Shown piece after piece: positions 19,635-27,666 of a stretch of 64,000 nt of DNA. Location of the stretch: contig NZ_JARPUQ010000001.1 in the NCBI RefSeq assembly GCF_029537735.1, positions 14,510-78,509 on the forward strand, in the 5' to 3' direction. This stretch comes from Robiginitalea aestuariiviva. Lineage in GTDB: Bacteria > Bacteroidota > Bacteroidia > Flavobacteriales > Flavobacteriaceae. The notes under the pieces were generated by a model. The model ran no database searches. It worked only from the letters and a program-made list of their open reading frames with translations, and was not told where the DNA came from. Position 1 is the first letter of the stretch. Every line of letters starts with the position of its first letter. The translations under genes were made by a program, and so were the position numbers.

Positions 19635-20822
19635 TTAATCCAGAATCTTGGTTACCTGTCCGGCACCAACGGTACGGCCACCTTCGCGGATCGCGAAGCG
19701 CAGTCCCACGTTCAGGGCGATGGGCTGGAGCAGGTCAACAGTAATGGTCAGGTTGTCCCCGGGCATTACCATTTCTACACCGTCAGGCAGTACGATAGTT
19801 CCGGTAACGTCGGTAGTACGTACGTAGAACTGAGGACGGTAGTTATTGTGGAAGGGAGTGTGACGACCACCTTCTTCTTTCTTCAGGATATACACCTCAG
19901 CCTCGAATTTGGCGTGCGGCTTCACAGAGCCCGGCTTGCAGATTACCATTCCGCGCTTGATATCTTTTTTCTCGATACCACGCAGCAGGATACCTACGTT
20001 GTCTCCGGCTTCTCCGCGGTCCAGAATCTTGCGGAACATCTCTACACCAGTAATAGTGGAGGTCAGTTTCTCTGCACCCATACCGATGATCTCAACAGGG
20101 TCACCCGTTTTGGCAACACCAGTCTCAATACGGCCGGTAGCAACAGTTCCACGACCGGTAATGGTGAATACGTCTTCAACAGGCATCAGGAAGTCTTTAT
20201 CCACATCCCGCTGAGGCAGTTCGATCCAGTTGTCTACGGCTTCCATCAGCTCCATAACGGTGTTCACCCATTTTTCCTCCCCGTTCAGGGCACCCAGGGC
20301 AGAACCAGCAATTACCGGGCTGTTGTCTCCGTCGTACTCGTAGAAAGACAGCAGTTCGCGAACTTCCATCTCTACCAGCTCCAGCAGTTCCTCATCGTCC
20401 ACCATGTCTACCTTGTTCAGGAAAACAACGATACGCGGGATACCAACCTGACGGCCGAGCAGGATGTGCTCACGGGTTTGGGGCATAGGACCATCGGTAG
20501 CAGCAACCACCAGGATCGCACCATCCATCTGAGCCGCACCAGTTACCATGTTCTTTACGTAGTCGGCGTGACCCGGACAGTCTACGTGTGCATAGTGACG
20601 GTTAGCCGTCTGGTACTCCACGTGAGAGGTGTTGATGGTGATTCCACGTTCTTTCTCCTCCGGCGCGTTGTCGATAGAATCGAAGCTGCGCAGTTCGGAC
20701 AAACCTGCTTTCGCCAAAACAGTGGTGATGGCGGCTGTCAGCGTAGTTTTACCGTGATCGACGTGTCCAATCGTACCGATGTTCAAGTGCGGTTTGGAAC
20801 GATCAAAAGTTTCCTTAGCCAT
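19635..20822 (-). CDS. tuf: Elongation factor Tu
   Basis: The 395-residue GTPase that delivers aminoacyl-tRNA. It shows G1 [11 protein letters not shown]3 DCPGHADY, G4 NKVD and conserved domain 2/3 segments ([19 protein letters not shown]). The only tuf in the window, it lies between tRNA-Thr(GGU) and tRNA-Trp on the same strand. No promoter of its own is obvious in the 262-nt upstream gap, so transcription probably starts at the tRNA promoter near 21850. Confidence 0.98.
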   Translation of the reverse strand: MAKETFDRSKPHLNIGTIGHVDHGKTTLTAAITTVLAKAGLSELRSFDSIDNAPEEKERGITINTSHVEYQTANRHYAHVDCPGHADYVKNMVTGAAQMDGAILVVAATDGPMPQTREHILLGRQVGIPRIVVFLNKVDMVDDEELLELVEMEVRELLSFYEYDGDNSPVIAGSALGALNGEEKWVNTVMELMEAVDNWIELPQRDVDKDFLMPVEDVFTITGRGTVATGRIETGVAKTGDPVEIIGMGAEKLTSTITGVEMFRKILDRGEAGDNVGILLRGIEKKDIKRGMVICKPGSVKPHAKFEAEVYILKKEEGGRHTPFHNNYRPQFYVRTTDVTGTIVLPDGVEMVMPGDNLTITVDLLQPIALNVGLRFAIREGGRTVGAGQVTKILD

Positions 20823-20971
20823 TGTTAGTGATTTTAATCTTAGTTTATATTAGTGTATCTGCGTTAAAAGCCCCCGAACACCCTGGAATTTCCTCTGGAA
20901 AAACCCGACTGCCGGCGGTGTACTCTCGTCCCTGGGGACTTTTATTCTTAAAGCCCGAGCGGGGTATTAGG

Positions 20972-21041
20972 CCCACTTGACTTTAATTCATTCGAGCCAA
21001 CGACGGGCCCCGATAACTATCGGGGAAACCCGTGACCTCTT
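20972..21041 (-). pseudogene. tRNA-Thr(GGU) 3' fragment with a palindromic insert
   Basis: 20972-21007 repeats 21062-21097 with one mismatch in 36 bp, and 21029-21041 repeats 21105-21117 exactly. Together they copy the 3' acceptor strand and both sides of the T stem of tRNA-Thr(GGU). In place of the 7-nt T loop there is a 21-nt segment containing the palindrome CCCCGAT-AACT-ATCGGGG. Similarity stops at the variable region, so it cannot fold as a tRNA. Confidence 0.75.
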
Positions 21042-21084
21042 CAGGAGGCTGGGGTTACAATCCCACTTGACTTCAATTCATTCG

Positions 21085-21156
21085 AGCCAACGACGGGAAT
21101 TGAACCCGTGACCTCTTCCTTACCAAGGAAACGCTCTACCCCTGAGCTACGTCGGC
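21085..21156 (-). tRNA. tRNA-Thr (anticodon GGT)
   Basis: A 72-nt cloverleaf with acceptor GCCGACG/CGTTGGC, an anticodon loop reading TTGGTAA (GGT) and T arm CGGGTTCAATTCCCG. It is located immediately upstream of tuf in the operon. Confidence 0.95.
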
Positions 21157-21303
21157 TTTTTGGCGCAAGGTTCGCAAGACCGACGGAAGGCTCCGTATCC
21201 GGCAACACTACGCTTGCCCAAGGTTTGGAAGCGCACCTTCGGGGAAAACCCCGGGCGGCTCGGGATGTACCGTGCCGCCCGGGAAGGGCGGCAGGACATC
21301 TCT

Positions 21304-21379
21304 TGGAGCGGGAGACCGGGTTCGAACCGGCGACATTCAGCTTGGAAGGCTGACGCTCTACCAACTGAGCTACTCCCGC
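21304..21379 (-). tRNA. tRNA-Gly (anticodon TCC), CCA encoded
   Basis: Acceptor GCGGGAG/CTCCCGC, anticodon loop CTTCCAA (TCC) and T arm GCCGGTTCGAACCCGGT. The genomic sequence continues with CCA at 21304-21306, unlike the other tRNAs here. Confidence 0.95.
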
Positions 21380-21451
21380 ATTACTTTACTTTCAATATGT
21401 CATTCAAGGTCTGGCCTTGAAATCGGCTTCAACGAACATCCGGACTCAGGA

Positions 21452-21544
21452 GGATTACCTCACTTCGTTCGGTGATCCTGGTTCGGGGAACCAGGACGGA
21501 TTACCTCGCTTTCGCTCGGTGATCCTGGACCGGGGGTCCAGGAC
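21452..21544 (-). repeat. Tandem 46/47-bp repeat with covarying hairpins in the tRNA spacer
   Basis: Two adjacent copies (21452-21497 and 21498-21544) share GGATTACCTC...CGGTGATCCTGG. Each ends in an 8-bp hairpin with the same 5-nt loop: TCCTGGTT/AACCAGGA and TCCTGGAC/GTCCAGGA. The two loop-closing pairs differ but stay paired. They lie between tRNA-Tyr and tRNA-Gly in the primary transcript. Confidence 0.75.
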
Positions 21545-21545
21545 C

Positions 21546-21608
21546 AAAGAAAATTTCTCCGTGGCTTTACGAAAGCGAGCTTTCGACACCCACTCTGAAA
21601 TTTTCTTT
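21546..21608 (-). repeat. 12-bp inverted repeat next to tRNA-Tyr
   Basis: AAAGAAAATTTC (21546-21557) and GAAATTTTCTTT (21597-21608) are perfect inverse complements. They enclose 39 nt that contain a second hairpin, GAAAG-CGAG-CTTTC. The element ends 1 nt from the 3' end of tRNA-Tyr, a natural place for a processing structure. Confidence 0.7.
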
Positions 21609-21609
21609 G

Positions 21610-21693
21610 TGGGGAGAGCAGGATTCGAACCTGCGAAGGTGAAAACCAACAGATTTACAGTCTGTCCTCGTTGGCCGCTTGAGTATCTCCCCC
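21610..21693 (-). tRNA. tRNA-Tyr (anticodon GTA)
   Basis: An 84-nt class II tRNA with a long variable arm, acceptor GGGGGAG, anticodon loop CTGTAAA (GTA) and T arm GCAGGTTCGAATCCTGC. Confidence 0.95.
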
Positions 21694-21719
21694 AATGTGT
21701 TTATTTCTAAGAACTTACG

Positions 21720-21793
21720 AGCCGATGGAGGGACTCGAACCCACGACCCCGAGATTACAAATCACGTGCTCTAGCCAGCTGAGCTACATCGGC
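21720..21793 (-). tRNA. tRNA-Thr (anticodon TGT)
   Basis: A 74-nt cloverleaf with acceptor GCCGATG/CATCGGC, an anticodon loop TTTGTAA (TGT) and T arm GTGGGTTCGAGTCCCTC. It is the first gene downstream of the tRNA-tuf promoter. Confidence 0.95.
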
Positions 21794-21815
21794 TTTATGG
21801 GCCTTTTTACCACAT

Positions 21816-21842
21816 AAAAAAGTCCGCTATTTCTAACGGACT
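21816..21842 (-). terminator. raiA-end terminator overlapping the tRNA promoter region
   Basis: On the minus strand AGTCCG (21842-21837), a 10-nt loop and CGGACT (21826-21821) are followed by Ts (to 21816). It lies 38 nt after the raiA stop, so it can end the rpsU-xerC-raiA transcript. It overlaps the expected start site of the tRNA promoter. Confidence 0.75.
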
Positions 21843-21843
21843 G

Positions 21844-21874
21844 CAAATGTAGATAATTATTTATTTAATCAAAA
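21844..21874 (-). promoter_or_regulatory. Promoter of the tRNA-tuf-secE-rpoBC operon
   Basis: Read on the minus strand, TTTTG (21874-21870), an 18-bp spacer and TACATTTG (21851-21844) match the Bacteroidota TTTG-N17-20-TAnnTTTG promoter. It sits 50 bp before tRNA-Thr(UGU). Confidence 0.75.
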
Positions 21875-21879
21875 CTATT

Positions 21880-22197
21880 TCAGAAAAATTTTAGGGAGGC
21901 ATATGCCTTCGGTTTCATTTTCTTTTTGACCAGTTTTCGCTCCAGTGAACTGCACGCGGTATCGACTGCTTCCTCGAAGGTTTTACACTGTTTTTTGACG
22001 ATAAATGTCTCCTTGGGAACATGCAGTTTAACCTCCGCAATCTTATTCTCCTTACCACTGATATTTTCCACTTTCAGGAAGACTTCTGTCCGGATAATGC
22101 GGTCGTAAAAAAGATCCAGTTTATCCAGTCGTTTTTGGGTAAAATCCAGAAGCTTGCCGTCTGCCGTGAAGTTCACGGATTGCATGGTTACATTCAT
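21880..22197 (-). CDS. raiA: Ribosome hibernation factor, short HPF/RaiA family
   Basis: 105 residues from the ATG at 22197. The beta-alpha-beta-beta-beta-alpha fold pattern is visible (MNVTMQSVNFTADGKLLDF, VFLKVENISGKENKIAEVKL, TFEEAVDTACSSLERKLVKKK). There is no C-terminal dimerisation domain, so this is the short RaiA/HPF type that binds the decoding centre of idle 30S subunits. It follows xerC by about 24 nt and ends before the terminator at 21816-21842. An upstream TTG at 22206 is a less likely start. Confidence 0.9.
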   Translation of the reverse strand: MNVTMQSVNFTADGKLLDFTQKRLDKLDLFYDRIIRTEVFLKVENISGKENKIAEVKLHVPKETFIVKKQCKTFEEAVDTACSSLERKLVKKKMKPKAYASLKFF

Positions 22198-22221
22198 AAA
22201 GGCCAATATTAGGGTTTACAC

Positions 22222-23112
22222 TCAGTTCTTGTTCCTGGGGTGGGCACTGCCGTGCACTTTTTTAAGGGTAGCTATGCTGTTGTGCGTGTATACCTGGGTG
22301 GACGCCAGGGATGCATGGCCCAGCAATTCCTTTACGGCATTCATATCCGCCCCCTTATTGAGCATGTGCGTGGCGAAGGTATGCCGCAGCATATGCGGAC
22401 TCTTCTTAACCTTGGCCGACACTAATCCAAGATACTTATTTATAATCCTATAAACAAGATTGGGGTACATTTTATTGCCGTGTACGGTAAGGAAAATATA
22501 GGGGGCTTCAGGATCCGGGAATTCCGCTTCGCGCAGGGCCAGGTAACGGCCCAACTGAGGCTTGAGCCCGGCCAGTAGCGGAATAATGCGTTCCTTGTTG
22601 CGTTTGCCCAGTACGCGCAGGGTGCCTTGCTGCAAATCCAGGTCCTTCAGCTGCAGCCCAATCAGCTCTGCGCGCCGCATGCCCGTGGCGTATAACAACT
22701 CCACCACGAGTTTGTCCCGCAACCCTTCAAAATGGTCCGGGTCCGGCCACTGCGAAAGCAGGGTCCGCATTTCGGCCTCTGAAAAGGGCAGCTCCACCTT
22801 TTTATCGACCCGCAGAGGCCGGTGCCCGGTCAGGGGGTTGGAGGGCAATGCGCCCTGGCGCACCATATATTTGTAATAGGCTTTAAGGGAGGCCACCTTC
22901 CGGTTAATGGTGCGATTGGCCAGGCCGGATTCCATAAGGTGGATAATCCAGCTGCGGATTACACTATAGGGCATGGCCACCAGGGATTCGCCCGGGTGGT
23001 TCTCTTCACAATACACAGCAAAGGCCTGCAGGTCCCTGAGGTAGGCCTGTACGGTATGGGCGGCGTATTTCCGCTCCAGGGCCAGGTATTTCCGAAATGC
23101 TTCCAGCGCCAT
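22222..23112 (-). CDS. xerC: Tyrosine recombinase, XerC/XerD type
   Basis: 296 residues. The N-terminal SAM-like core-binding domain spans about residues 1-85 (FRKYLALERKYAAHTVQAYLRDL). The catalytic domain has Arg in ATGMRRAEL, Lys in the LGKRNKERI beta-hairpin, HMLRHTFATHML, LGHASL, and the nucleophile Tyr in STQVYTH. It is probably the chromosome-dimer resolvase. It lies in the conserved rpsU-xerC-raiA order, with no sign of a mobile element around it. Confidence 0.93.
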   Translation of the reverse strand: MALEAFRKYLALERKYAAHTVQAYLRDLQAFAVYCEENHPGESLVAMPYSVIRSWIIHLMESGLANRTINRKVASLKAYYKYMVRQGALPSNPLTGHRPLRVDKKVELPFSEAEMRTLLSQWPDPDHFEGLRDKLVVELLYATGMRRAELIGLQLKDLDLQQGTLRVLGKRNKERIIPLLAGLKPQLGRYLALREAEFPDPEAPYIFLTVHGNKMYPNLVYRIINKYLGLVSAKVKKSPHMLRHTFATHMLNKGADMNAVKELLGHASLASTQVYTHNSIATLKKVHGSAHPRNKN

Positions 23113-23138
23113 AGCCTAAAGGTACAAAAGGCAGGGGC

Positions 23139-23166
23139 AAAAAAAACCCCGGCCGAAGGGCCGGGG
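23139..23166 (-). terminator. rpsU intrinsic terminator
   Basis: CCCCGGCC/GGCCGGGG (23147-23166, loop GAAG on the plus strand) is followed on the minus strand by eight Ts. It lies 26 nt after rpsU and overlaps the region just upstream of xerC, so xerC-raiA needs read-through or its own promoter. Confidence 0.88.
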
Positions 23167-23192
23167 GTATATTGCATCGCAAGCTGCAGGGA

Positions 23193-23387
23193 CTAGATGT
23201 CTTCCTGGTCCCGCAGGTGCTGGATGTATCTCGCTTTTTGCACTTGCTGGCGGCGCTCGATAGAAGGCTTGGTGAACTGCTGGCGTTTCCGCAGCTGGCG
23301 CATGGTACCGGTACGGTCAAACTTCCGCTTGAAACGCTTCAGCGCGCGATCTATATTCTCTCCTTCTTTAACAGGTATAATCAACAT
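23193..23387 (-). CDS. rpsU: 30S ribosomal protein S21
   Basis: 64 residues, basic, with the S21 pattern IIPVKEGENIDRALKRFKRKF followed by the TMRQLRKRQQFTKPS segment. In Bacteroidota bS21 sits near the 3' end of 16S rRNA and helps hide the anti-Shine-Dalgarno. Its own mRNA carries an unusually complete SD (23393-23406), consistent with autogenous control. It has its own promoter (TATATTTG at 23431-23424) and a strong terminator, so it can be made as a short monocistronic mRNA. Confidence 0.97.
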   Translation of the reverse strand: MLIIPVKEGENIDRALKRFKRKFDRTGTMRQLRKRQQFTKPSIERRQQVQKARYIQHLRDQEDI

Positions 23388-23392
23388 AGGCT

Positions 23393-23406
23393 ACCACCTC
23401 CTTTCT
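23393..23406 (-). promoter_or_regulatory. rpsU: Extended Shine-Dalgarno of rpsU
   Basis: On the minus strand AGAAAGGAGGTGGT matches the perfect complement of the 16S 3' tail (AGAAAGGAGGTGAT) at 13 of 14 positions. The GGAGG core is 9 nt from the ATG. Other genes in the window lack comparable SDs. Confidence 0.85.
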
Positions 23407-23423
23407 TTTGGGATTTGAGGCTG

Positions 23424-23431
23424 CAAATATA
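23424..23431 (-). promoter_or_regulatory. rpsU: rpsU -7 promoter element
   Basis: TATATTTG on the minus strand is an exact TAnnTTTG match, 36 bp before the rpsU ATG. No convincing -33 element is seen at the right spacing. Confidence 0.6.
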
Positions 23432-23456
23432 CGCCTCTCTTCGAAAATCCCCGTGT

Positions 23457-24620
23457 TTATTTCAAAATATTTTTGGCGATCACCACTTTCTGGATCTCGG
23501 TTGTCCCTTCCCCAATGGTGCAGAGCTTGGAATCCCGGTAGAACTTCTCCACGGGGAATTCCTTGGTGTACCCATAACCGCCATGGATCTGTACGGCTTC
23601 GTTAGATACCCGCACACAGACTTCGGAAGCGTACATCTTGGCCATGGCGCTCAACTGGGTAACCGGCCGGCCCTGGTTCTTCAGGAAGGCCGCCTTGTGC
23701 ACCATGAGCTCAGACGCCTCAATCTCGGTAGCCATTTCGGCCAACTTAAAGGATATCCCCTGGAACTGGCTGATCGGCTTGCCGAACTGCACCCGTTCCT
23801 TAGAGTACTTCAGGGCGGCGGCATAGGCCCCTTTGGCAATCCCGAGGGAGAGGGCAGCAATGGAGATCCGCCCACCATCCAGTACCTTCATGGATTGGAT
23901 AAACCCTTCTCCTACCGGCCCCAGCCGATGGGAATCCGGGATGCGGCAGTTATCGAAGATCAGCTCGGCCGTTTCGCTGGCGCGCATGCCCAGTTTATCC
24001 TCTTTCTTGCCGCTGCTGAAACCCGGCGTGCCCTTTTCAATGACGAAGGCGGTCATTCCCCGGCTGTCACCCTTTTCGCCCGTACGGGCAATGACTACGG
24101 CCACGTCCCCGCTAATGCCGTGGGTGATAAAGTTCTTGGCACCGTTCAAAACCCAGTGGTCCCCATCCTGCCGTGCGGTGGTATTCATGCCGCCGGCGTC
24201 GGACCCGGTGTTGTGCTCGGTAAGCCCCCAGGCACCAATCCACTCCCCTTTGGCGAGTTTCGGAATCCAACGGGCCTTCTGCTCCTGGTCACCAAATTCC
24301 AGAATGTGGTTGGTACATAGAGAATTGTGGGCAGCTACGGACAACCCTATGGAAGGGTCAACCTTGGAGATTTCTTCAATAATGGCGATGTATTCATGGT
24401 ACCCCAGGCCGGACCCCCCAAGGGATTCGGGCACCAGCACGCCCATAAAGCCGAGTTCGCCCGCTTTGCGGAAAACCTCGATGGGAAAGTGCTGGGATTC
24501 GTCCCATTCCATAATGTGGGGGCGCAGGTGCTGCTCGGCAAAGGCACGGGCAGATTCGGCTACCAGCCGCTGGGTTTCAGAGTATTCAAAGTTTAATGCG
24601 GTCACCGTTTCGGGGGTCAT
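23457..24620 (-). CDS. Acyl-CoA dehydrogenase
   Basis: 387 residues from the ATG at 24620 (MTPETVTALNFEYSE). The FAD-dependent alpha,beta-dehydrogenase fold shows WGLTEHNTGSDAGG (substrate/FAD loop), GMRASETAEL, RVQFGKPISQFQ, QIHGGYGYTKEFPVE and the C-terminal IGEGTTEIQ. The Glu in the last motif is the catalytic base of short- and medium-chain enzymes. It catalyses the first step of fatty acid or branched-chain acyl-CoA oxidation; chain length cannot be read here. The upstream HhH gene ends 13 nt before this start, which supports choosing 24620 over 24665. Confidence 0.94.
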   Translation of the reverse strand: MTPETVTALNFEYSETQRLVAESARAFAEQHLRPHIMEWDESQHFPIEVFRKAGELGFMGVLVPESLGGSGLGYHEYIAIIEEISKVDPSIGLSVAAHNSLCTNHILEFGDQEQKARWIPKLAKGEWIGAWGLTEHNTGSDAGGMNTTARQDGDHWVLNGAKNFITHGISGDVAVVIARTGEKGDSRGMTAFVIEKGTPGFSSGKKEDKLGMRASETAELIFDNCRIPDSHRLGPVGEGFIQSMKVLDGGRISIAALSLGIAKGAYAAALKYSKERVQFGKPISQFQGISFKLAEMATEIEASELMVHKAAFLKNQGRPVTQLSAMAKMYASEVCVRVSNEAVQIHGGYGYTKEFPVEKFYRDSKLCTIGEGTTEIQKVVIAKNILK

Positions 24621-24633
24621 AGCACGCTTTTTT

Positions 24634-25470
24634 TTAAAGTGCCAAATATAACCCAATTCTCTCAATTTTATCGGCAGGGATACCGGGCACCTCCTGCAAT
24701 TGGGAAAGTTTTAAGAAGGGGCCGTGGCGTTCGCGGTAGCGCACAATTTCCCGCGCCATCTCCCACGACAGGTACGGCAGACGCGCCAATTCGGCCACCG
24801 GGGCTGTATTCAGGCTGGGCTTGTGGACCTCGGGCGGCTTCCCTACGCGGAAGCGTTTTATAGCGCGGGCGGCCACCTGCGGATCCAGGCCGTAAACATC
24901 GTAGAGCTGGCTGGCATCCATAAAGCCGCCCAGAGCTTCCCGGAACTTCAGGATGCGCCGGGCTAACACCGGCCCGATACCCCGTACCTCCATAAGTTGC
25001 ACCTCCGTAGCGGTATTCAGCTCCAGCACAGGAAGTCTCTTTTTAGGCGGTCGCGCCCTGTTGCGGGGCGGGTATGGGTAGTACAATTGCTCCTGTAATA
25101 AGGCATAGGCGGAATCCGATATGCCGGTAACCTGCCGGAAGGTTGCCGAGGTATAGATGCGGCCGCCGCCACGGCGGTAAGCCTGCAACCGGTCCATGGC
25201 CCCGGGGCTTAACCCCAGGCGATAGCCCTGGTAATCGGACAGGTAGTTGGGGTTTACCCGTCTTACGGGCGAACGGGAAACCTGTTGCTGCTTCAGGCTG
25301 TCCAGCAGGTTTTGCCGCAGGGAATCCAGGGCCACCTGAACCCCGGGAGGCGGCACCCATTGCGGCAGTTGTCTGCGGCCCCACTCCAGCCCCCAGAGCA
25401 GGCAACAAAAAATAAAAATCCCACTCCGGAGCCGCAAGGGATATCCGGAGTGGGATCTGGGCTGCCGCAT
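24634..25470 (-). CDS. ComEA-like helix-hairpin-helix protein
   Basis: 278 residues. An N-terminal hydrophobic segment (about residues 16-27, IFIFCCLLWGLEW) anchors or exports the protein. Helix-hairpin-helix units follow: YLSDYQGYRLGLSPGAMDRL, LNTATEVQLMEVRGIGPVLA and LNTAPVAELARLPYLSWEMA, ending in VPGIPADKIERIG. HhH proteins of this type bind DNA non-specifically; ComEA acts in DNA uptake, but that role is not proven here. It probably forms an operon with the acyl-CoA dehydrogenase gene. Confidence 0.85.
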   Translation of the reverse strand: MRQPRSHSGYPLRLRSGIFIFCCLLWGLEWGRRQLPQWVPPPGVQVALDSLRQNLLDSLKQQQVSRSPVRRVNPNYLSDYQGYRLGLSPGAMDRLQAYRRGGGRIYTSATFRQVTGISDSAYALLQEQLYYPYPPRNRARPPKKRLPVLELNTATEVQLMEVRGIGPVLARRILKFREALGGFMDASQLYDVYGLDPQVAARAIKRFRVGKPPEVHKPSLNTAPVAELARLPYLSWEMAREIVRYRERHGPFLKLSQLQEVPGIPADKIERIGLYLAL

Positions 25471-25498
25471 CCGGTAAAGGTACCGGGGCGGCGCGCAA

Positions 25499-27562
25499 TT
25501 ATTTTGCAGCCTTCTTGAACAACAGGTTGGCTTTCAGTTTTTGAAGGTAATTATCCAGGTCTTCACGCACCTCGCCGGACATGATATACAAGCCGATGAT
25601 GTTCGGGAAGGACATGGCCAGGATCATCATATCCGAAAAGTCCAGTACCGCTCCCAGGGAAACAGAGGCGCCTATGACCACAAAAACCAGGAACAGCAAC
25701 TTATAAGCCATTTCAGTTTTGCGGCTCTTGCCAAACAGGTAGGTCCAGGCACGCATGCCGTAATAAGACCAGGAGATCATGGTCGAAAAAGCAAAGAGGA
25801 ATACGGCAATGCCGAGTACATACGGGAACCAGCTGAAGACACTGCCAAAGGCGTCAGAGGTGAGCTGGGCGCCGGCCATACCTTCCACTTCGTGCATCCC
25901 GGTAAAGATCAGCACCAGGGCGGTCAGGGTACACACCACAACCGTGTCGATAAAGGGCTCCAGCAGGGCCACAAAGCCTTCCGAAGGCGGGTGGTTGGTC
26001 TTGGCCGTACTGTGGGCGATGGCCGCGGAACCTACCCCGGCCTCATTGGAAAAGGCCGCCCGCTGGAAGCCGACCACCAGGACACCGATAACCCCACCCT
26101 TAAGGGCGGAGGGGCTGAAGGCGCCTTCAATGATGGCCGAAAAAGCCGGGCCAATGTTTTGGATATTTAAAATGATGACAGCCAGGGCAGCAATCACATA
26201 AATGGAAGCCATGAGCGGCACTACCCGCCCGGTTACCTTGGCAATACTCTTGATCCCGCCAATAATCACCACCCCTACCAGGATGGAGGTTACCACGCCA
26301 AACCAGAATCCGTTGCCCTGCAGGACCGTGAATTGTCCTGCCAATTGCTCAAAGGACTGGTTGGCCTGGAACATATTCCCTCCCCCGAAGGAGGCGCCTA
26401 CCGCCAGGATGGCGAAGAGGATGGACAATACCCGGCCCAGGCCCTTCATATTGCGTTTTTCCAGGCCGTAGCGCAGGTAGTTCATCGGGCCGCCAAATAC
26501 GCGTCCGTCCGGCAGAATGTTCCGGTATTTCACCCCCAGGGTACATTCCACAAATTTGGAAGACATCCCCAGCAAGCCGCAGACAATCATCCAGAAGGTG
26601 GCTCCGGCCCCGCCCAGGGATACAGCAACAGCCACTCCGGCAATATTCCCGAGGCCCACGGTTCCGGATACGGCAGTAGCCAGCGCCTGGAAGTGGGTAA
26701 CCTGCCCCGGGGCGTCCGGGTCGTCGTATTTGCCTTTGGCCAGGTCAATGGAGTGGCGAAAGCCGCGGATGTTGATAAAGCCCATACGCAGGGTAAAGAA
26801 GGTAGCCCCAAGCACCAGCCAGATCACGATAAAGGGAATCCCGTTGGAAATAGGGTCGCCGTTCGGGTGGGTCATCACCACGGGTTGATCGTAATGCACT
26901 TCGGCCAGGTAATGGGCCCCTTGCTCAATTACGTGTTCCGGGTTATTGGGGTCGTAGATCACGCCTCCCTCGGCTACCAGGTGGTTCAGGGTCCCGCCGG
27001 CCTCGGCGCGTACGCTTACGTCGTTCCCATCGCCCCGGGTAATCACGGCCACAGGGTCGCCTTTCTTCACCTTTTGTCCATCGGCCACAATCCAGCGTTT
27101 AAGTACAAAGCGCTCAGTCACTTCAGGGCTCCATCCCGGCACCGGGATACGTTTCATCTCGGCGTAGACTACCGGGTCGTATAACCCGAAGGAGGCAAAG
27201 GGATCCCAGAACAGCACGCTGCCCAGGGCATTTACCGCCGGGGTCATGGTCCCGTTAAACACCTCGGTAATAGCCTCTGTGGGCACCGTATACACCCGGG
27301 TTACGGTGTTGCCCCGGGAGTCCGTGATAACCACGGAATAGGGCACTCCTTCGGTCAGGCCGGTAGCCTGGTCCGAGCTCAGGGGGGTACTCTGGTTGCT
27401 CCACTTATAGGTATAGGGCGGCACCCCGCCGGAAACATTCAGGTGGACCACCCCGTCGTTGATGTTGCTCGACGGGTTATTTATGGATTCCTTCACCTGC
27501 AGGTCCTGTGCACTGAGGTTCAGAAAAAGACCGCTAAGGATGAGGGTATAGAAAAACTTCAT
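25499..27562 (-). CDS. AGCS sodium:amino-acid symporter with SprB-like and lipoyl-like N-terminal domains
   Basis: 687 residues, about 200 more than a normal alanine/glycine:cation symporter. There is a signal peptide ([19 protein letters not shown]), then a SprB/PKD-like repeat (about residues 35-95, [12 protein letters not shown]). A barrel-sandwich segment resembling biotinyl/lipoyl domains follows at about 150-205 ([33 protein letters not shown]), without the lipoyl Lys motif. The AGCS core starts at about residue 250 and includes [26 protein letters not shown] and [19 protein letters not shown]. Substrate is probably alanine or glycine with Na+. Confidence 0.92.
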   Translation of the reverse strand: MKFFYTLILSGLFLNLSAQDLQVKESINNPSSNINDGVVHLNVSGGVPPYTYKWSNQSTPLSSDQATGLTEGVPYSVVITDSRGNTVTRVYTVPTEAITEVFNGTMTPAVNALGSVLFWDPFASFGLYDPVVYAEMKRIPVPGWSPEVTERFVLKRWIVADGQKVKKGDPVAVITRGDGNDVSVRAEAGGTLNHLVAEGGVIYDPNNPEHVIEQGAHYLAEVHYDQPVVMTHPNGDPISNGIPFIVIWLVLGATFFTLRMGFINIRGFRHSIDLAKGKYDDPDAPGQVTHFQALATAVSGTVGLGNIAGVAVAVSLGGAGATFWMIVCGLLGMSSKFVECTLGVKYRNILPDGRVFGGPMNYLRYGLEKRNMKGLGRVLSILFAILAVGASFGGGNMFQANQSFEQLAGQFTVLQGNGFWFGVVTSILVGVVIIGGIKSIAKVTGRVVPLMASIYVIAALAVIILNIQNIGPAFSAIIEGAFSPSALKGGVIGVLVVGFQRAAFSNEAGVGSAAIAHSTAKTNHPPSEGFVALLEPFIDTVVVCTLTALVLIFTGMHEVEGMAGAQLTSDAFGSVFSWFPYVLGIAVFLFAFSTMISWSYYGMRAWTYLFGKSRKTEMAYKLLFLVFVVIGASVSLGAVLDFSDMMILAMSFPNIIGLYIMSGEVREDLDNYLQKLKANLLFKKAAK

Positions 27563-27666
27563 AGGTTTTGCGTACGTTTTTAGTGGGTTTCGTTTTTGCG
27601 TTCGGCCAATATCCTAAAAATATTTAACCCGGTCAAATCCGGACGGGCATCAGGGGCCCTTCGGGA

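Noticed and set aside
20972-21041. A fifth tRNA gene
   Set aside because: Only the T stem and acceptor strand are copied, and the T loop is replaced by a palindrome, so no cloverleaf forms.
21455-21649. Small ORF across the tRNA-Tyr/tRNA-Gly spacer
   Set aside because: It runs through hairpin repeats and part of tRNA-Tyr; no protein family resemblance.
22222-23112. Tyrosine recombinase as a mobile-element integrase beside tRNAs
   Set aside because: Its length, motifs and position between rpsU and raiA fit housekeeping XerC; no excisionase, att pair or cargo is present.
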